Assembly: GCA_017116025.1 (NCBI GenBank)
Contig: JAFITR010000071.1
Location: 1-7,874, forward strand
Direction: 5' to 3'
From: Simkania negevensis
GTDB taxonomy: Bacteria > Chlamydiota > Chlamydiia > Chlamydiales > JAFITR01
DNA: 7,874 bases
The translations under genes and the position numbers were made by a program. Below, piece after piece: positions 1 to 5,675 of this stretch. How positions within the stretch are numbered: the stretch's first letter is position 1; each line of letters opens with the position of its first letter. The notes below the pieces were generated by a model. That model was not told where the DNA came from. It saw nothing but the letters and a program-made list of their open reading frames with translations, and did not search any database.

Positions 1-4
1 ATAA

Positions 5-29
5 CATTTTTGTAACTATTCACCTCCTT
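5..29 (-). promoter_or_regulatory. Possible start region of a divergent gene leaving the left edge
   Basis: On the minus strand a strong Shine-Dalgarno-like AAGGAGGT lies at 29-22, and an ATG follows at 7-5, after which the window ends. The spacing of 14 bases is longer than the usual 5-9, and only a codon or two of any reading frame can be seen. It may be the start of a gene divergent from the efflux unit, or a chance match. Nothing can be said about the product. Confidence 0.22.
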
Positions 30-64
30 GTTGCAGGCCTTCAGTCTCTATTATTTGGACTGCC

Positions 65-91
65 TATACCCAGGGCGCTGCCCTGGGTATA
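65..91. repeat. Perfect 12-bp palindrome with 3-base loop
   Basis: The arms at 65-76 (TATACCCAGGGC) and 80-91 are perfectly complementary around the loop GCT. It is a strong GC-centred hairpin on either strand. No T-run follows on either side, so it is not a textbook intrinsic terminator. It lies in the 138-base leader of the efflux gene pair and could be a dispersed palindromic element or a transcript-processing structure. The word GCCCTGGG also occurs in the hairpin after groEL (7756-7799), which hints at a common repeat family. Confidence 0.6.
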
Positions 92-138
92 AACAAGATT
101 ACGCGAGCTAAGGTTGTAAAATGAGCTAAGGCTATGGG

Positions 139-1689
139 ATGACAGGCAAAAACTTTCTTATCTATTTCTTTCTTTGTCTGTTTGCATCCTCACTGTACGC
201 GTCAGGAAACAACCAAGAAGAAGGCGTGAACAAGCAACCGCTTTCTCTTATCCACGCTTTGCAACTGACCCTGAAAAACCAACAGAATGTGGAGATAGCA
301 TTACAATCTGTCAAACAGCAAGAAGGATCTTATGAACAGAGCTTATCCTCTTACGACCCTCAGCTAACGGCCAGCATCACGAGGGATTTAACAGACGATT
401 TTACATCGAGCACCTTCCAACACAGCAACAATCTAGACACAAGCACAGAAGGATCTATCAGCGTCTCTCAGAGCTTTCCTACAGGGGCTTCTCTATCGCT
501 ATCGGCTTCAGACACACTATCAAACACTTTCGGTTACCAGTCTACCTCCTTCTCTACCTCCCTATCCTACACCATCAATATTTCGCAGCCTCTGCTACAA
601 AGCGCTTTTTTTTACAGCTTCAGCAACATCAGTGTAGTCAACAGTGCTCTTACGCTTAAATCAACAAAATTCACAGCCATTTTCAACATTTCCCAAGCGC
701 TGCTAGACACCATCAATGCCTATTGGGATCTACTTCGCTACGAAAAGGGCGCCGTTACAGCGCAACAATCCTTAGACTACCTAGATCTCATTGCCAAGGA
801 CGTGGAGAAGCTTATCGAACAGAAAAGGACAAATAAGGGAACGCTCAGCAACGTCCATGCACAAATAAGCCGCAGGAAATCCGACCTTGCCGACCTGCAC
901 AAAAGCTATCTTCAGGCATCGCAACAGCTCGTGTTGAAGATGGGCATTACAGATAGGCAAGATTTCTTGGGGGAGTTAATCACAAGTGCTAGTGACAGCT
1001 ACCCTGAATCGGCAGAACCCCCTTTCCCAAAGCTAGATCAAGAGCTGAAAGAAGAGGCGCTAAAAAAACGCGCTGACCTCCTTTCTCTCATCGTGAAAAA
1101 TGAGAGCGCAAAAATCAATTACGAATCAGCCAAAAACAAGCGGTTGCTGAATCTAACAGCAAATGCATCTCTCGAATTAGATTCGGACAGAAACCGACGT
1201 GTATCGATCCCCAGCTCATTAAGCCCACGCAATCCAGAAAAAGAGTACTCCTTCTCTCTCAGTGCTTCCTATCCTCTGTTTAACCACTCTGCCAAGGCAA
1301 ACATCAAGCAGCAAAAGAGCATCTATCAACAACAGAAACAGCTTGCCGAGCAAAAAAAACAGGAAATAATCACAAGCCTTACCAACGCTTACACGGCACT
1401 GGCGCAGGAGCAACAGCGATACGAACATTTGTCAGAAAGTCAATCGCACACAAAAAAACTTATGGAAGAGGCTTTATTGAAGCTACAAGGTGGAGAGACA
1501 AGCCATATAAACGACCTGATGCAACATGAAGAGATGTTTTTCGAGGTATTAAAGAAGATTGACCAAGCTCATACCGACTACTCCAAGGCAATAGCCAACA
1601 TCCTCTTTGCTACAGGGAATATCATTGAAACCGATTCCAACTACGAAATTATCCGCCTAAGAGGTAACTACACAACGCTTCCTCATTGA
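139..1689 (+). CDS. TolC-family outer-membrane efflux protein
   Basis: Outer-membrane channel component of a tripartite efflux or type I secretion system; it would form the trans-periplasmic duct that docks with the adaptor encoded next. The 516 residues begin with a signal peptide (hydrophobic FLIYFFLCLFASSLYA, about residues 6-21). The mature protein has the two-fold repeated outer-membrane efflux (OEP) architecture: Ser/Thr-rich beta segments (about 85-160 and 350-385) alternating with long Gln/Lys/Ala-rich helices (about 185-270 and 385-490). TolC-type phrases such as NAYWDLLRYEKG and PLFNHSAKANIKQQ are visible. The length is slightly above the usual 450-500. The start is supported by AAGG at 128-131, seven bases before the ATG. 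The stop overlaps the alternative TTG start of the downstream gene by four bases, so the two are very likely co-transcribed. The substrate cannot be told from sequence. The family assignment is firm. Confidence 0.9.
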   Translation: MTGKNFLIYFFLCLFASSLYASGNNQEEGVNKQPLSLIHALQLTLKNQQNVEIALQSVKQQEGSYEQSLSSYDPQLTASITRDLTDDFTSSTFQHSNNLDTSTEGSISVSQSFPTGASLSLSASDTLSNTFGYQSTSFSTSLSYTINISQPLLQSAFFYSFSNISVVNSALTLKSTKFTAIFNISQALLDTINAYWDLLRYEKGAVTAQQSLDYLDLIAKDVEKLIEQKRTNKGTLSNVHAQISRRKSDLADLHKSYLQASQQLVLKMGITDRQDFLGELITSASDSYPESAEPPFPKLDQELKEEALKKRADLLSLIVKNESAKINYESAKNKRLLNLTANASLELDSDRNRRVSIPSSLSPRNPEKEYSFSLSASYPLFNHSAKANIKQQKSIYQQQKQLAEQKKQEIITSLTNAYTALAQEQQRYEHLSESQSHTKKLMEEALLKLQGGETSHINDLMQHEEMFFEVLKKIDQAHTDYSKAIANILFATGNIIETDSNYEIIRLRGNYTTLPH

Positions 1690-1703
1690 ATCAGCACAAA
1701 ACT

Positions 1704-2579
1704 ATGTCACACAATAAACGTTTTCGACTAGCCGGCCTTCTGACCACCATCGCCATCATCGTCGTCTTACTGGTTGGAGGATTACTATACTACCTCATCG
1801 CCATCCGCCCCTATACAAAAAGCGACGACGCCTATGTCCGCAGTCCAATCATTGCTCTCTCTTCTCTCGTTTCGGGCAGAGTGACTGCAATCTATGTCGA
1901 TCAGGGTCAAGAAGTTGCGAAAGGCGAGCTGCTTTGTAAAATCGACAAGACACAATATGAGTATCTACTACAGAAGGCCAAAGCAGAAGAAAAGGCGCTA
2001 TTGGCGGGGTTGAACGACGCAAAAAGCAATTACGACAGGGCTCACGATCTATATAAAGAGGGCGTCATCTCAGACCAATCCTACGACAGCATCAAAGCAG
2101 CATACGACCAAGCTATGCACAACCACACTGTTGCCCAGATCGCAGTAGAACAGGCGAGATTTGAGCTGGCCCATACGGACATCACAGCTCCTAGCAATGG
2201 ATCCATTGCCAAGCGTGCCGTAGAGGTAGGGGCTTTTACTGCTCCTGGAATATCAATGTTCGGCTTTGTACAGTCCGATCAGCGATGGGTCGAAGCCAAC
2301 TACAAAGAGACAGAGCTACATAGGATTCAAGTTGGTGACCAGGCCCTTATCACTATCGACGCGCTACCAAAACAAACGTTCCAAGGAAGAGTCGCTGCTC
2401 TTTCCCCAGCAACAGGAGCTACTTTCGCCCTCCTTCCTGCTAGCAATGCCACCGGGAACTTCTCAAAAGTCGTCCAACGTATCCCTGTTAAGATGGAATT
2501 TATCAACCTCGCCCCAAGCGATCTCCGCCAACTACGGACAGGACTTTCTGCAACAGTCCGAATCAAGCGTAAGGGATAG
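1704..2579 (+). CDS. HlyD/EmrA-type periplasmic adaptor (membrane fusion protein)
   Basis: Periplasmic adaptor that would bridge an inner-membrane transporter to the TolC-like channel encoded just upstream. Counting from the ATG at 1704 (291 residues): an N-terminal membrane anchor at about 9-33; the KSDDAYV motif (39-45) typical of EmrA/HlyD adaptors; the first half of a biotinyl-lipoyl domain (57-82, VSGRVTAIYVDQGQEVAKGE); a fairly short alpha-hairpin (about 83-158); the second lipoyl half (ITAPSNGSIAKRAVEVGA); and a beta-barrel with the EmrA-like WVEANYKETEL (196-206) and FALLPASNATGNF (241-253). The start is uncertain: a TTG at 1686 overlaps the tolC-like stop as TTGA and adds six residues. 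Neither start has a clear ribosome site, so translational coupling is plausible. At 291 residues it is shorter than E. coli EmrA (~390), mainly in the hairpin. The usual MFS partner (EmrB/DHA2 type) does not follow. The last codons lie inside a repeat that is duplicated downstream. Confidence 0.88.
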   Translation: MSHNKRFRLAGLLTTIAIIVVLLVGGLLYYLIAIRPYTKSDDAYVRSPIIALSSLVSGRVTAIYVDQGQEVAKGELLCKIDKTQYEYLLQKAKAEEKALLAGLNDAKSNYDRAHDLYKEGVISDQSYDSIKAAYDQAMHNHTVAQIAVEQARFELAHTDITAPSNGSIAKRAVEVGAFTAPGISMFGFVQSDQRWVEANYKETELHRIQVGDQALITIDALPKQTFQGRVAALSPATGATFALLPASNATGNFSKVVQRIPVKMEFINLAPSDLRQLRTGLSATVRIKRKG

Positions 2580-2693
2580 CTACTTATGCAGCCACGGGAA
2601 GCAACAAGATTCACAGGAGAGACTAAAAAAAGCAGCCCTGTGTATCTTGATGTAAGGGATAGGCACTTATGCAGCCACGGAAAGTAACAAGAT
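2569..2693 (+). repeat. Degenerate 42-bp direct duplication spanning the adaptor gene end
   Basis: The 42 bases at 2569-2610 recur at 2652-2693 with four mismatches (38/42), a period of 83 bases. The first copy begins in the last codons of the adaptor gene and includes its TAG stop. The second copy carries the same GTAAGGGATAG boundary in non-coding DNA. Both contain ACTTATGCAGCCACGG and end in AACAAGAT. A third weaker echo (GATAGCTTCTTAT) is seen at 2719-2730. Confidence 0.8.
2605..2649 (+). repeat. Imperfect hairpin between the two direct repeats
   Basis: Arms at 2605-2617 (CAAGATTCACAGG) and 2637-2649 (CCTGTGTATCTTG) pair over 13 positions with one mismatch, around a 19-base loop containing an A-run. 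No T-run follows, so it is only a possible terminator for the efflux operon. The right arm shares CCTGTGTATCTTGA with the right arm of the larger inverted repeat at 2773-2811, so the two hairpins belong to one repeat family. Confidence 0.6.
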
Positions 2694-2811
2694 AGACAAG
2701 ATCGTCAAGATACACAAGATAGCTTCTTATAAGCAAAAAGATGTTATGTTAAAAACATAGCAATTAAAAAAACTATCCTGTGTATCTTGACGATCTTGTC
2801 TATCTTGTTAC
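2684..2811. repeat. 39-bp inverted repeat with 50-base loop, made of 9-bp units
   Basis: The arms at 2684-2722 and 2773-2811 are reverse complements with a single mismatch (38/39), separated by a 50-base AT-rich loop. Each arm is internally repetitive: 2688-2723 reads as four 9-base units CAAGATAGA, CAAGATCGT, CAAGATACA, CAAGATAGC. The structure lies between the convergent adaptor and polysaccharide deacetylase genes, where a bidirectional terminator would fit, but neither side has a T-run after the stem. No open reading frame of note is inside it. It could instead be a small palindromic mobile or recombination-derived repeat. Confidence 0.85.
2736..2759 (-). terminator. Weak terminator-like hairpin inside the inverted-repeat loop
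   Basis: On the minus strand the stem TATGTT/AACATA (2759-2754 with 2750-2745, loop TTT) is followed after a few bases by TTTTT (2739-2735). This would serve transcripts from the polysaccharide deacetylase gene. The 6-bp AT-rich stem is weak, so the call is tentative. Confidence 0.3.
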
Positions 2812-2832
2812 CTCCCATAGCTATATAAACCT
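2797..2832 (-). repeat. Copy 1 of the 36-bp gene-end repeat
   Basis: These 36 bases match 4920-4955 at 31 of 36 positions. In both copies the minus-strand reading is AGGTTTA, two variable bases, then TAGCTATGGGA and a tail ending in a variant of AACAAGATAGACA. The TAG is the stop codon of the gene in each case, so the repeat supplies the last codons and the stop. Here it covers the end of the polysaccharide deacetylase gene and merges with the right arm of the inverted repeat. Confidence 0.75.
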
Positions 2833-3576
2833 CCGCAGGTATCCCTTCAAGATGGGCTTCCAGAGCTGTTTAAATGTAAACGGGGAATTTGGTTTCTCCA
2901 TTCGATCACCACTGACACGACAAAGGGAGCGGGGTAATTGGTGCCAGCCCATATTACACGCCCCTCCTATACGTATACCATAGCGATAGTGTCTGGCAAC
3001 AGTGTGTTCCAAGGTACGATTTGTCTTACCAAATGGATAGACAAAGGTCTCTACCTTTCTGTCTATATTGTCCTCAATGATCTGTTTTGAACAAACCAGC
3101 TCTTGCTGCAAATTAACTGATGACTTAGAACAATCGACATGCGAAAAAGAGTGAGAGGCCACTTCAATAAGACCGCTACCGACCATCTCTCGGATCTCTT
3201 GCCATGTGCAAAAAGGGACTCTCTTCTGGTAAAACCCTTCGTCCATAGCCTGTACGTAGCGAAAGTCCATACGTACAGCAGGGGAAAGATCTGTTGATTC
3301 TGCAATATATTTAACGGGAAGAGCCAGAACAGCTTTTAGACTCAACTCTTTTAACAAAGGGAATACGTTAAAATAGAAGTCGCAATAGCCATCGTCAAAG
3401 GTCGGACAGACGTTTAACTTCCCCTGTTCAAGAGGCTCTCCTGGAAGCTTAACAGGGAAACGCTCTTTGATGAAAGCCAGATGACGTGAAAAAAGGTCTG
3501 ACGGATTTTCATGTTTGCCCCTGCCGTAGACGCGATGATACATCAATACCAGCAACAGAGAGCTACTTTTTACCAT
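2821..3576 (-). CDS. Polysaccharide deacetylase (NodB-homology, carbohydrate esterase 4)
   Basis: Predicted metal-dependent deacetylase acting on N-acetylated sugars of a surface or cell-wall glycan. The 251 residues show the NodB motifs: TFDDG at 59-63 (motif 1, catalytic base and metal aspartates), HSFSH at 142-146 (motif 2, metal histidines), YPFGK at 180-184 (motif 3 region) and a later RSLCRVSG segment. The N-terminal LMYHRV (11-16) is common in this family. No clear signal peptide is seen, though residues 6-12 are hydrophobic, so the site of action is uncertain. The ATG overlaps the end of the upstream glycosyltransferase gene by 14 bases and has GGAGG just before it, which points to translational coupling. 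The length is normal, yet its last three codons and TAG lie in a repeat shared with another gene's end. The substrate is unknown; lipid-linked sugar or LPS trimming is inferred from the neighbour. Confidence 0.87.
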   Translation of the reverse strand: MVKSSSLLLVLMYHRVYGRGKHENPSDLFSRHLAFIKERFPVKLPGEPLEQGKLNVCPTFDDGYCDFYFNVFPLLKELSLKAVLALPVKYIAESTDLSPAVRMDFRYVQAMDEGFYQKRVPFCTWQEIREMVGSGLIEVASHSFSHVDCSKSSVNLQQELVCSKQIIEDNIDRKVETFVYPFGKTNRTLEHTVARHYRYGIRIGGACNMGWHQLPRSLCRVSGDRMEKPNSPFTFKQLWKPILKGYLRRFI

Positions 3577-4306
3577 TCGCCTCCATCAACTTCAAATACT
3601 TATAAAACGCTGTCTGGCTTTGGTAAGCAGAGATGAGATAGCCCTCGTAACCGTAGAAACAGCCCATCTTAAAAAAATAGTTTTTGACAAATGCAAACGC
3701 TCCGTGAGTGATCGCCTTAAACAGAGAAGAGTTCTTCCTACCCTGGTACTCTTCAGCAAATAGATCTGTATACAATTGCATCTTCCTCAAAAAGTCTGAT
3801 ATCGAAGAGTAGGAGTAGTGGCGTACAGGGTTCAACAACCGCACCTCTTCAAGCCCTCGCGCAATGATACCTTCGTGGACATAATTCTCAGTAAACTGCG
3901 TCCTACCCCGGTGATAAAGACGTATATGGCGATCGGGATACCATCCACAGCATCTGATCCACCTCCCATTAAAATAGTTGTGAAAAGGAAACGAATAGAC
4001 AGATTCTTTATCAAGTGAAAGAGAAAGAATTTCTTCGATCAACGCTGAGGTCATCACCTCATCGCTGTCCAAAGAGAGAATCCAATCGTGACTTGCCTGG
4101 CACGCTACCGTATTGTGCAGCTTGCCAAAACCTACAAAAGGAGAGTGACAAATCTTGACATTTTGAAACTGCTCTGCAATTGCAACCGTCGAATCCGTAG
4201 AACCAGTATCGCAAACAACCACTTCGTCGAATAAAACAAGGGGAGATAAGACACGCTCAATATACTCTTCCGCATTACACGCTAAAATCGTCACACTAAT
4301 TGACAT
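3563..4306 (-). CDS. Family 2 glycosyltransferase, WaaE/KdtX-like
   Basis: Predicted cytoplasmic inverting glycosyltransferase that adds a hexose to LPS core or a related surface glycan. The 247 residues fit a GT-A fold: N-terminal nucleotide-binding strand ISVTILACNAEEYIERVL (3-20), VVVCDTGSTDSTVAIAEQF (29-47), metal-binding DSD at 80-82 within ILSLDSDEV, then GRWIRCCGWYPDRHIRLYHRG (114-134) and VHEG (143-146). These are hallmarks of the WaaE/beta-1,4-glucosyltransferase subgroup. The ATG at 4306 is preferred because GGAG lies at 4316-4313 and the conserved family start begins here. An open frame continues upstream to 4600, but that stretch is the shadow of the proA remnant. The gene ends inside the start of the polysaccharide deacetylase gene (14-base overlap), so the two form an operon. 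Sugar donor and acceptor cannot be told from the sequence. Confidence 0.9.
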   Translation of the reverse strand: MSISVTILACNAEEYIERVLSPLVLFDEVVVCDTGSTDSTVAIAEQFQNVKICHSPFVGFGKLHNTVACQASHDWILSLDSDEVMTSALIEEILSLSLDKESVYSFPFHNYFNGRWIRCCGWYPDRHIRLYHRGRTQFTENYVHEGIIARGLEEVRLLNPVRHYSYSSISDFLRKMQLYTDLFAEEYQGRKNSSLFKAITHGAFAFVKNYFFKMGCFYGYEGYLISAYQSQTAFYKYLKLMEANGKK

Positions 4307-4312
4307 CGACAA

Positions 4313-4316
4313 CTCC
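4313..4316 (-). promoter_or_regulatory. Ribosome binding site that sets the glycosyltransferase start
   Basis: GGAG on the minus strand, six bases before the ATG at 4306. It decides against the much longer open frame that extends to 4600. Between it and the proA remnant's TAA (4368) the leader is T-rich on the minus strand. A poor promoter candidate (TCGACA, 15 bases, TAGTAT) is visible there but not convincing. Confidence 0.6.
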
Positions 4317-4367
4317 AAAGAAAAAGACAAAAAAAATACTACACAAAAAGATTTCTTGTCGAGAAGA

Positions 4368-4887
4368 TTAATGCACTCGTATCTCTCCTTGGCCGAGAGC
4401 GATATATTTGTATGTGGTGAGTTCTTCAAGCCCCATAGGACCGCGTGCATGGAGCTTGTCGGTGCTGATACCAATCTCTGCGCCAAGACCAAACTCTGAG
4501 CCATCGGTAAACCTTGTCGAAGCGTTAGTATAAACGACAGCGGAGTCAACATCACGGCAGAACTGTTCTTTCGCTTTTTCTGAGGAGGCGATGATCGCAT
4601 CGGAGTGGTGAGATCCGAATTGATTGCACAGCAGCCATCATCTGCAGATCGTGCAAAGCCGTCGGCCTTCTCTTCATCTGCAACGCCTGCATACCTGCCC
4701 CGATAGCACCGGAAGTAACGAAAACCACTTCCTTGCCTGCATGAGATAAAAGAGCCAGCTGGTTGACAAGGACCCTAATCCGCGGCAAGTTTGGCATCCC
4801 CTCAGCGGTAAGGAGGAGACGCGTTCCCACCTTGACAACAATACGCTTAGCAGTAGAAACAAGTTTTCGGTACTCTGCCTCAGACAT
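4368..4887 (-). pseudogene. proBA: proBA remnant: proB 5' end joined to proA 3' end by internal deletion
   Basis: Two enzymes of proline synthesis from glutamate were encoded here. The 5' part (4887-4627, 87 codons from the ATG; a GTG lies one codon earlier) is glutamate 5-kinase, with RIVVKVGT and VVFVTSGAIGAG, the nucleotide-binding motifs of the amino acid kinase fold. At about 4626 it switches to gamma-glutamyl phosphate reductase, shifted one frame. The 85 codons [12 protein letters not shown] ... [12 protein letters not shown] ... [12 protein letters not shown] ... [18 protein letters not shown] run to a TAA at 4370-4368. Both parts are well conserved and free of internal stops. The middle is missing: about two thirds or more of proB and some 330 of ~415 proA residues. 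Reading on in the proB frame gives a 111-residue product from the ATG, ending at 4552; it cannot be a working kinase. The clean ends suggest a recent deletion; an assembly join is the alternative. Confidence 0.85.
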
Positions 4888-4919
4888 CACTGACTATCAT
4901 CGCTTATGAGCATCTATAC

Positions 4920-4955
4920 TGTCTATCTCGTTATTTCCCATAGCTACTTAAACCT
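4920..4955 (-). repeat. Copy 2 of the 36-bp gene-end repeat
   Basis: This matches 2797-2832 at 31 of 36 positions. It covers the last three codons and TAG stop of the Maf-like fragment (minus-strand AGGTTTAAGTAGCTATGGGA) and its 3' flank. Here the CAAGAT-type inverted repeat is absent or decayed: only a TGTCTATCT-like tail remains before the proB remnant begins. Confidence 0.72.
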
Positions 4956-5498
4956 AGAGAAGTGCATCAGAAAGGTCTCGATACGATCAAATCGCTCTTC
5001 TTTCTGTTGACAATAGTAGGACAAAGCAGAGATGAGGAAAGGACGCCCTGCATAGTGGACAGCAACCTCCTGACAAAACTTGTGACACTCCTCATTTTTG
5101 CTCATATAATAGAGCTCAACCTGGTCGTCGTCCAAAATCTCAGCCCCCTGCTCAGTTTCAAAAAGGCGATAAAGAACCCGTAAATCATCTTCAATATAAA
5201 CCAACATACGCCTTCCATTACTCCTAAGCCAAGGAGTCAACGATCCAAAAGAGTAGCCACATCCCACCCCATAGACATACAAAACCTCCACTTCCTCCAA
5301 CTCCAAACCAGACAACCAACGGCGCGCTTCACGATAGGGATCGTAATTTGAATGGAAATACCACGACCGACCCTTCGCCGTAAGCTTTAAATTTAGTTCT
5401 CCTAAACGCGTTGGACAAAAAATCAGCTTGTTCGTATTCACAGAACGGATCTTCTTCGCCAGCTCAGGATGGACTCTTGATAAATTTTCTCTTAGCAT
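4944..5498 (-). CDS. Maf/DUF115-like protein, N-terminal domain only, probably truncated
   Basis: The 184 residues resemble the N-terminal part of the Maf (motility-associated factor)/DUF115 family, proteins of several hundred residues proposed to transfer or process sugars on surface structures. Supporting phrases are WYFHSNYDPYREARRWL (about 46-62), corresponding to the family's lHSkYDPxrEA motif, and VEVLYVYGVGCGY followed by MLVYIEDDLRVLYRLFE, a Rossmann-like glycine-rich segment. The central MptE-like DUF115 domain that should follow is absent: the frame stops at a TAG inside the gene-end repeat (4920-4955). No DUF115-like sequence is recognised downstream, where the proB remnant starts 57 bases later. 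The ATG at 5498 has no clear ribosome site but follows a fair promoter (5564-5536). It could be a genuine short family member, but a 3' truncation is favoured. The family call is by memory of the motif pattern and is moderate. Confidence 0.6.
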   Translation of the reverse strand: MLRENLSRVHPELAKKIRSVNTNKLIFCPTRLGELNLKLTAKGRSWYFHSNYDPYREARRWLSGLELEEVEVLYVYGVGCGYSFGSLTPWLRSNGRRMLVYIEDDLRVLYRLFETEQGAEILDDDQVELYYMSKNEECHKFCQEVAVHYAGRPFLISALSYYCQQKEERFDRIETFLMHFSRFK

Positions 5499-5535
5499 AT
5501 TTTAGACCAAAGTAGACTCTCCCATAGTAAACTTT

Positions 5536-5564
5536 GATATAAACTCCTCTTTTTTTTTGTACAA
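5536..5564 (-). promoter_or_regulatory. Predicted sigma70-type promoter for the minus-strand cluster
   Basis: On the minus strand TTGTAC (5564-5559) and TATATC (5541-5536) are separated by 17 bases, about 38 bases upstream of the ATG at 5498. It would drive the Maf-like gene and possibly the downstream proBA remnant and glycan genes. It faces away from the groES promoter. Confidence 0.5.
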
Positions 5565-5593
5565 CCAGTATTTTTAAAACCTCTCTGATTTCG

Positions 5594-5623
5594 TTGACAG
5601 AAAAGGTTAAGATCACCTACGAT
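5594..5623 (+). promoter_or_regulatory. Predicted sigma70-type promoter of groES-groEL
   Basis: A perfect TTGACA (5594-5599) and TACGAT (5618-5623) with an 18-base spacer precede groES by about 50 bases. No CIRCE operator (TTAGCACTC, 9 bases, GAGTGCTAA) for the repressor HrcA is seen. A short TTAG, 7 bases, CTAA inverted repeat lies at 5639-5653, but it is not a convincing CIRCE. Confidence 0.6.
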
Positions 5624-5675
5624 TTGCTCCTCAACTTTTTAGAAACCATCTAACTTTATACGGAGGACTTTAACA

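Noticed and set aside
2266..2655. 129-residue plus-strand open frame overlapping the adaptor gene
   Set aside because: It is out of frame with the well-supported adaptor, has no family resemblance, and runs into the repeats.
2688..2723. CRISPR or coding repeat (Lys-Ile-x units)
   Set aside because: Nine-base units without spacers; reading them as protein gives no supported open frame with a start and ribosome site.
2780..2983. 67-residue plus-strand open frame at the repeat edge
   Set aside because: It is antisense to the conserved end of the deacetylase gene and partly made of repeat sequence.
4307..4600. 98-residue N-terminal extension of the glycosyltransferase reading frame
   Set aside because: The family start (MSISVTIL) and a GGAG site place the start at 4306; the extension is the proA remnant read in a wrong frame.
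5639..5653. CIRCE operator upstream of groES
   Set aside because: Only the outer TTAG/CTAA match; the inner conserved bases and the nine-base spacing are absent.
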